Below, piece by piece: positions 1 to 3,560 of a stretch of DNA of 6,481 nucleotides. The translations under genes were made by a program, and so were the position numbers. The notes under the pieces were generated by a model. It was given only the letters and a program-made list of their open reading frames with translations, did not search any database and was not told the origin of the DNA. Each line of letters begins with the position of its first letter. The stretch's first letter is position 1. The stretch comes from an uncultured Clostridia bacterium (lineage in GTDB: Bacteria > Bacillota > Clostridia > Christensenellales > Borkfalkiaceae): NCBI GenBank assembly GCA_934247855.1, contig CAKQKA010000086.1, positions 1 through 6,481 of the forward strand, written 5' to 3'.

Positions 1-8
1 GAGGGGAT

Positions 9-14
9 TATAAT
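9..14 (+). promoter_or_regulatory. possible -10 box of the transporter operon
   Basis: A perfect TATAAT lies at 9-14, about 90 bases upstream of the first gene's start codon. The matching -35 element would fall outside the window, so it cannot be tested. If real, transcription would begin near base 21 and give a 5' leader of about 80 nt. The rest of the leader contains a GC-rich stretch (about 36-64) with a short GCGC/GCGC hairpin around a GGT loop at 52-62. I recognise no riboswitch there. No convincing end of an upstream gene is seen. Confidence 0.35.
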
Positions 15-102
15 GGCGACATAAAAAGCGAGGGGCGATGCGTCGTGCACGGCGCGGTGCGCTCCGAACCGAAATCCGATACTTTTTTAGGAGAAAATAA
101 AA

Positions 103-954
103 ATGAAAAAACTTATTGCACTTATGATGACGATGATGCTTGCAGTTGCTTGCACGTTTGCTTTCACCGCTTGCGGAATATCCGACGGCGGCGACAATGA
201 AAAAGGTAAATTTACCGTTGTTACGAACTGTCCTTTCGGTAACTACGAATATATCGGCGACGACGGCAAGATTTACGGTATCGATATCGAACTTGCAGGG
301 CTTTTTGCGAAAGAAAACAATCTTGATCTCGTAGTTAAAAACATAGATTTCGACGCGATTTTTACTCAGGTCGAAGCGGGTTATGCAGATGCAGGTATGG
401 CGGGTATTACCGTTACCGAAGAAAGAAAGAAAATTTACGACTTTTCCGATACATATTGTAAAGCCTCTCAGAAACTTATCGTTCTCGAATCCAACAAGGA
501 TTTTGACGGACTTACCGAAGCAAGCGCGGTAGAGGCTAAACTTGCCGCTCTTACCGGCAAAAAGATCGGCTATCAGACGGGTACGACCGGCGGAATGTAT
601 ATCGTCGGCGACGAAGATTTCGGTTTTGCCGGATTCAAAAACATCGAAGGAAAGAACTACGACACGGCTGTGCTTGCCGTAGAAGATATGCTCAACGGTA
701 ACCTTTATGCCGTAGTGGTAGACGAAGGTCCCGCGAACTCCATAGTTGCAAGCAAACAGGGCGTTAAGGTCGTAGACGTTAAACTTACCGACGAAGAATA
801 TGCTTTCGTTATCAAGAAAGGTAATACCGAGCTTCAGACTAAATTCAACGCTTTCCTTACCAAGGTAAAAGCCGACGGAACGTATGAGGCAATCGAAGCC
901 AAATATTATCAGAATATCGGCGAAAAAGTCGGTTACGATTTGTTCGTAGGCTAA
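103..954 (+). CDS. polar amino acid ABC transporter, substrate-binding lipoprotein (SBP_bac_3 family)
   Basis: This 283-residue protein is the extracellular receptor of an amino acid importer, held to the outer face of the membrane by a lipid. It starts with a basic n-region (MKK) and a hydrophobic segment. It then has a lipobox-like FTAC with the likely lipidated cysteine at residue 24; an upstream AVAC ending at Cys17 is a weaker alternative. The mature part follows the bacterial family-3 solute-binding fold. It has a G-I-D-I-E-L segment near 59-64 and the signature T-E-E-R-K-K-I-Y-D-F-S-D-T-Y at 105-118. Arg108 there corresponds to the arginine that in this family usually holds the amino acid carboxylate. 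A GYQTGTTGG loop (156-164) and an acidic VVDEGPA segment (205-211) complete the usual ligand-site elements. AGGAG at 89-93, nine bases before ATG, supports the start. The permease and ATPase follow on the same strand. Length is normal. Substrate (glutamine, glutamate, histidine, arginine, cystine or other) is unresolved. Confidence 0.93.
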   Translation: MKKLIALMMTMMLAVACTFAFTACGISDGGDNEKGKFTVVTNCPFGNYEYIGDDGKIYGIDIELAGLFAKENNLDLVVKNIDFDAIFTQVEAGYADAGMAGITVTEERKKIYDFSDTYCKASQKLIVLESNKDFDGLTEASAVEAKLAALTGKKIGYQTGTTGGMYIVGDEDFGFAGFKNIEGKNYDTAVLAVEDMLNGNLYAVVVDEGPANSIVASKQGVKVVDVKLTDEEYAFVIKKGNTELQTKFNAFLTKVKADGTYEAIEAKYYQNIGEKVGYDLFVG

Positions 955-1009
955 TCGGTAACACCTTTGCCTGAATAAACGGTCGTTACAAGAATAAATA
1001 AAATAATCG

Positions 1010-1044
1010 CAAAAATTTCCGTTTTTTTCAAGCGGAAATTTTTG
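1010..1044 (+). terminator. intercistronic hairpin between binding protein and permease (leaky terminator or mRNA stabiliser)
   Basis: A perfect 12-bp inverted repeat: 1010-1021 (C, then AAAAATTTCCG) pairs with 1033-1044 (CGGAAATTTTT, then G), around an 11-base T-rich loop. The T-run lies in the 3' arm and is followed by GGCG. It could act as a weak terminator, or as a block to 3' exonucleases protecting the upstream message. Either role would make more binding protein than permease, as is common in binding-protein-dependent operons. The hairpin ends 17 bases before the permease ATG, so it may also limit ribosome access. The structure is seen; the role is inferred. Confidence 0.6.
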
Positions 1045-1061
1045 GCGTAAAGAGAGTAAAA

Positions 1062-1817
1062 ATGGATTTTTCGGCAAAATGGCAGGCTTTCTGGAAAACT
1101 CTTGACGTAGAGTACTGGCAAAAGCTTCTTATAAAAGGTATAACCAACACGATTGAAATAGCCGTATTAGGTCTTGTGATCGGTATTTTTATCGGTACGT
1201 TGATAGCGATCGTAAAAGTATCTCCGAAATACAGCCCGATCGTGCGCGTACTCGATAAGATATGCTCGTTGTACGTTGCGCTGTTCCGCGGAACGCCTAT
1301 GGTTGTGCAACTTCTTCTTGCGTATTATGTTTTTCTTCCGCTTTGCGGCGCAAAGAACGTAAACGCGCTTGTCGTCGGTATAATCGTGTTCGGTTTGAAC
1401 TCGGGTGCGTACGTTTCCGAGATAATGCGCGGCGGCATAAATTCGATAGACGTCGGGCAGATGGAAGCTGGCAGGGCTTTAGGACTAAGTTATCCCGTAA
1501 CCATGATAAAAATAGTCATTCCGCAGGCGATAAAAAACATCGTGCCGACTCTCGGCAACGAGTTCATTACGTTGATAAAAGAAACTTCGGTCGTCAGCTT
1601 TATAACCGTTTACGATTTATACACGGTAATGAAGGCGATCGCGGGGAAAACGTACGATTCGGTCGTGCCGTATTTGTTTATGGCGGTAATATATATCGTT
1701 CTGGTACTGCTTATAACGTTGCTTATCAAAATTGTGGAAAAGGCGTTTGCGAAAAGCGACCGTAATTTCGGTTCAAAAGCCAAAAAATCCAAAAAAGCTA
1801 AGGGGACGGAGGTGTAA
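1062..1817 (+). CDS. polar amino acid ABC transporter, permease (HisM/GlnP type)
   Basis: This 251-residue integral membrane protein should form the translocation channel, probably as a homodimer because only one permease gene is present. A short amphipathic N-terminus leads into [12 protein letters not shown] (27-38), the usual start of the family's first helix. Hydrophobic segments lie at about 31-53, 70-95, 101-120, 174-190 and 203-224. The family motifs F-R-G-T-P (75-79), [16 protein letters not shown] (111-126) and the EAA loop are clear. The EAA loop starts at E135-A-G-R-A-L-G and ends near IPQA (153-156); it docks onto the ATPase. The protein ends in a strongly basic tail (about 231-248, rich in lysine). 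The upstream purine run AGAGAG (1051-1056) is a weak ribosome binding site, so expression may be lower than that of the binding protein. The stop codon lies 2 bases before the ATPase start. Confidence 0.93.
   Translation: MDFSAKWQAFWKTLDVEYWQKLLIKGITNTIEIAVLGLVIGIFIGTLIAIVKVSPKYSPIVRVLDKICSLYVALFRGTPMVVQLLLAYYVFLPLCGAKNVNALVVGIIVFGLNSGAYVSEIMRGGINSIDVGQMEAGRALGLSYPVTMIKIVIPQAIKNIVPTLGNEFITLIKETSVVSFITVYDLYTVMKAIAGKTYDSVVPYLFMAVIYIVLVLLITLLIKIVEKAFAKSDRNFGSKAKKSKKAKGTEV
1808..1814 (+). promoter_or_regulatory. ribosome binding site fixing the ATPase GTG start, inside the permease 3' end
   Basis: GGAGGTG lies inside the last codons of the permease and leaves five bases before the GTG at 1820. 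This is an excellent anti-Shine-Dalgarno match and explains why a GTG start is used. Ribosomes ending the permease cover this site, so the two genes are probably translationally coupled. Confidence 0.8.
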
Positions 1818-1819
1818 AA

Positions 1820-2659
1820 GTGAGCGATACGTTACTTTCTATAAAGAATTTACAAAAGTCGTTCGGCGACAATGACGTATTGAAGGGTATAGACCTCGAT
1901 ATCGAAGCGGGCGAGGTGGTGGTAATAATCGGTCCGTCGGGCTGCGGAAAATCCACGTTTTTGCGCTGTGTTAACTGCATGGAAGATCCTACAGGCGGTT
2001 CGATAATCTTCGACGGCGAGGATCTTGCCGATATGAAAGTGGATATCAACAAGCACCGCCGCAATATCGGAATGGTTTTTCAGCACTTCAACCTTTTCAA
2101 CAATAAAAACGTGATCGATAACATCACGCTTGCGCCCAACCATATCAAAATTTCCGACCGCAACAAGCAGGCAAGAAAGAATTTCTTTACAAAAATTGCC
2201 AATTTATTCAGAAAGCCCGAGGATAAAAAGCCGATAGAACCGCTTAAAAGCGTTAAGGAAATCAAAGCGGAAAACCGCAAAAAAGCGTTCGAACTGCTCG
2301 GTAAAATCGGACTTGAAGATAAAGCCGAGACTTATCCGTCAACCCTTTCGGGTGGGCAAAAACAGCGTATTGCGATAATACGCGCGCTCGCAATGGATCC
2401 CGAAGTGCTTCTTTTTGACGAGCCGACCTCCGCTCTCGATCCCGAAATGGTCGGCGAGGTTCTCGATCTCATAAAGGAAATCGCGCGCGAAGGGATGACG
2501 ATGATCGTGGTAACGCATGAAATGGGTTTTGCGAAAGAGGTCGCAACCCGCGTGATTTTTATGGACGACGGCGTTATCAAAGAGGAAAACCCGCCTGAAG
2601 AGTTTTTTGCAAACCCGCAAAATCCTCGCCTTAAAGAATTTTTGTCCAAAGTGCTGTAA
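1820..2659 (+). CDS. polar amino acid ABC transporter, ATP-binding protein (GlnQ/HisP type) with a charged insertion
   Basis: This 279-residue cytoplasmic ATPase drives the importer by dimerising and hydrolysing ATP. All nucleotide-binding motifs are intact: Walker [10 protein letters not shown] (38-46), Q-loop Gln88 in VFQHFNLF, signature LSGGQ (176-180), Walker B VLLFDEP (196-202), D-loop SALD (204-207) and switch histidine His233 in VTHEM. The C-terminal pattern [19 protein letters not shown] is typical of amino acid importers. The start is GTG with a strong upstream ribosome binding site. The family is usually about 240-250 residues long; this copy is longer because of an insertion. Between the NITLAP segment (101-106) and LSGGQ there are 69 residues, against roughly 34 in ordinary members as I recall them. 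The extra part (about 114-150) is rich in lysine, arginine and glutamate. Catalytic motifs are unaffected, so the protein should be active. Confidence 0.95.
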   Translation: MSDTLLSIKNLQKSFGDNDVLKGIDLDIEAGEVVVIIGPSGCGKSTFLRCVNCMEDPTGGSIIFDGEDLADMKVDINKHRRNIGMVFQHFNLFNNKNVIDNITLAPNHIKISDRNKQARKNFFTKIANLFRKPEDKKPIEPLKSVKEIKAENRKKAFELLGKIGLEDKAETYPSTLSGGQKQRIAIIRALAMDPEVLLFDEPTSALDPEMVGEVLDLIKEIAREGMTMIVVTHEMGFAKEVATRVIFMDDGVIKEENPPEEFFANPQNPRLKEFLSKVL

Positions 2660-2713
2660 GATTATCTTTGCGAATAATTTGCGGAATGTATACGTTTTGC
2701 ATATTTTCGTAAT

Positions 2714-2750
2714 TAAAAAACCATCTTATTTCAGGTGGTTTTTTATTTTT
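2714..2750 (+). terminator. intrinsic terminator of the transporter operon
   Basis: A 13-bp stem pairs 2714-2726 (T, then AAAAAACCATCT) with 2733-2745 (AGGTGGTTTTTT, then A), including one G-T wobble, around the 6-base loop TATTTC. It ends in a run of Ts that continues as ATTTTT to 2750. It lies 54 bases after the ATPase stop codon and closes the operon. The A-run on the 5' side would let it work in both directions, although no convergent gene is seen. Confidence 0.85.
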
Positions 2751-2831
2751 AAGTAAACTTTCGGTTAAGTTGTGTATTTGTATCACGCACAAAAACGTAC
2801 TTTATAAAATCTAATTTTTGACGGCAAACAT

Positions 2832-2905
2832 AAAAAACATGCCAAAAAACGCACAAAACAAGCAAAAAATCATGATAAAATTCAACCAATCTGACAAAAA
2901 CAAAA
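2832..2905. other. phased A-tracts, probable intrinsic DNA bend
   Basis: Runs of four to six As occur at 2832-2837, 2844-2849, 2855-2858, 2864-2869 and 2877-2880, with a further double run at 2896-2900 and 2902-2905. Centres are about 10 to 12 bases apart, close to the helical repeat. This arrangement is known to curve DNA. Its role here is unknown; nucleoid-protein binding or promoter architecture are possibilities. Confidence 0.4.
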
Positions 2906-3018
2906 TTGGCAATGGTTAAATTGTGTTTATTTGGCGTACAATGGTATTTTGCCGATTGGCGGTAAAATTTTTGTTTTTTTAAAATATAAAATCAGATTTT
3001 TTATGCAAAATAATGAAT

Positions 3019-3032
3019 AATTATGCATAATT
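3019..3032. repeat. 14-bp perfect palindrome AATTATGCATAATT
   Basis: AATTATGCATAATT reads the same on both strands. The half-site word TTATGCA also occurs 20 bases upstream at 3001-3007, and the core ATGCAT recurs at 3369-3374 where it overlaps the -10 box of the downstream promoter. This could be an operator for a dimeric regulator, but AT-rich DNA produces such palindromes by chance. Confidence 0.35.
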
Positions 3033-3090
3033 TTTGAATAAAACAAGTAAAAAAAACATTAAAAATGCCGAGTAAACTATATTAAAAACA

Positions 3091-3121
3091 CTCAAAAAGC
3101 CGGCGATCGGGCGAGCTTGAG
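3091..3121. repeat. GC-rich inverted repeat in the AT-rich spacer
   Basis: CTCAA (3091-3095) pairs with TTGAG (3117-3121). Inside it, GC (3099-3100) can pair with GC (3115-3116), leaving a GC-rich centre containing CGATCG (3104-3109). It stands out as a small GC island in otherwise AT-rich sequence. No T-run follows, so it is not a terminator on the plus strand. Function unknown. Confidence 0.3.
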
Positions 3122-3191
3122 AACAACTTTAAGGGGTAAACCGTGTAAACGTTTTTGCAGATTTTACATTATCGTACAGCTATAACGCGGT

Positions 3192-3251
3192 CAGGCATTT
3201 TATAATAATAGTAAGCATTTTCTTTATATAGCAAGGATTTTCTTCAAGCGA
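3192..3251. repeat. three imperfect 20-bp tandem repeats
   Basis: Units 3192-3211, 3212-3231 and 3232-3251 share the phase of a GCATTTT/GGATTTT core at 3195, 3215 and 3235. Units 1 and 2 agree at 13 of 20 positions, and units 2 and 3 at 12 of 20. A 20-bp spacing is about two helical turns, so a protein could bind the same face three times, 100 to 160 bases upstream of the lipoprotein promoter. The similarity is modest and partly due to A/T bias. Confidence 0.3.
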
Positions 3252-3350
3252 ATGGCAAAAAAACGTGTGATATAAGCTGAAATTATAATCGGCATAAATA
3301 AATTCTATGCAAAAAATGTGTGGCGAAATAAAAAAGTTGTCTTAAAACGG

Positions 3351-3379
3351 TTGACAAAATGAATAAAAATGCATATTAT
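3351..3379 (+). promoter_or_regulatory. sigma-A type promoter for the large lipoprotein gene
   Basis: A perfect -35 TTGACA (3351-3356) and a -10 TATTAT (3374-3379, five of six consensus bases) are separated by the ideal 17 bases. Transcription would start near base 3386, about 175 bases ahead of the start codon at 3561. The ATGCAT palindrome at 3369-3374 overlaps the start of the -10 box and could be a repressor contact. Confidence 0.8.
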
Positions 3380-3385
3380 GTTCCT

Positions 3386-3560
3386 ATCATAGTTCGGAAA
3401 GGGTATATTGTCGCCTGTCGGCAGATAATCGACTTGGCGAAAGAGTGCCTTTTCGGGCGGCTCGCGAAACCGTAGGCGGTGGCGCGATTGCCGTTTTATC
3501 GAGAAAAGTTTTTATAGTTGGCAAGCGGACGGCTTGCAAAGAAAAACAGGAGGCTATAAC
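3386..3560 (+). promoter_or_regulatory. long structured 5' leader, unidentified RNA element
   Basis: This leader is clearly more GC-rich than the spacer before it, and contains several nested inverted repeats. GTCG (3410-3413) pairs with CGAC (3430-3433), with CTG/CAG (3415-3417, 3422-3424) inside. CGAAAG (3438-3443) pairs with TTTTCG (3450-3455). A composite hairpin spans 3458-3493, and GCAAGC (3521-3526) pairs with GCTTGC (3532-3537) just ahead of AGGAGG (3548-3553). This is the layout of a cis-acting regulatory RNA such as a riboswitch or attenuator. I do not recognise the conserved core of any class I know. The pairings are read directly; regulation is inferred. Confidence 0.45.
3458..3497 (+). 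terminator. candidate attenuator hairpin in the lipoprotein leader
   Basis: Stacked helices: CGGC (3458-3461) with GCCG (3490-3493); TCGCG (3462-3466) with CGCGA (3483-3487), separated from the first by a TT bulge; then an AA/GG internal loop; then ACCG (3469-3472) with CGGT (3477-3480) closing a TAGG tetraloop. Thirteen base pairs, mostly G-C, are followed at once by TTTT (3494-3497) and AT. The T-run is short, so it would be a weak or conditional terminator. It may instead be a structural domain of a larger RNA. Confidence 0.4.

Larger units (their letters stand above)
2751..3350. other. AT-rich non-coding spacer
   Basis: These 600 bases hold no gene I can support on either strand. Reading frames are short, lack ribosome binding sites and are dominated by A/T-rich codons. 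No tRNA-like or rRNA-like sequence is seen. The stretch contains phased A-tracts, a perfect palindrome, a GC-rich inverted repeat and three 20-bp imperfect repeats, each listed separately. Isolated -10-like TATAAT words at 3201-3206 and 3284-3289 have no convincing -35 partner. The length and content suggest an extended regulatory region for the downstream lipoprotein, or remnant DNA at a boundary between two unrelated units. Confidence 0.6.

Noticed and set aside
3..200. Open frame running from the left edge into the binding-protein gene in another frame
   Set aside because: It has no recognisable protein pattern, overlaps a confident gene far past its start, and the region 1-102 looks like a leader with a -10 box and ribosome binding site.
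1262..1765. 167-codon plus-strand frame inside the permease gene
   Set aside because: It is out of frame with an unmistakable permease, is rich in Arg/Cys, and shows no membrane or domain pattern.
2839..2919. Short 26-codon frame starting with ATG in the AT-rich spacer
   Set aside because: No ribosome binding site and a Lys/Asn/Gln-rich composition expected from A-rich non-coding DNA.
3001..3029. Two near-DnaA-box words (TTATGCAAA, TTATGCATA) suggesting a replication origin
   Set aside because: Each differs from TTATNCACA by one base. Only two are present, with no dnaA/dnaN neighbours or further box cluster.
3464..3470. Hammerhead ribozyme, from the GCGAAAC word
   Set aside because: No CUGAUGA partner motif is found in the leader.
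3410..3497. Cyclic-di-GMP-I riboswitch, suggested by GAAAG and CGCGAAACC words
   Set aside because: The conserved GCAAA and GGACGCAAAGC core segments and their spacing are not present. The GAAA words lie in stems of a different layout.
3414..3550. CCTGT (3414-3418) pairing with ACAGG (3546-3550) to mask the ribosome binding site
   Set aside because: Only five base pairs over a long distance; a match of this length is expected by chance.
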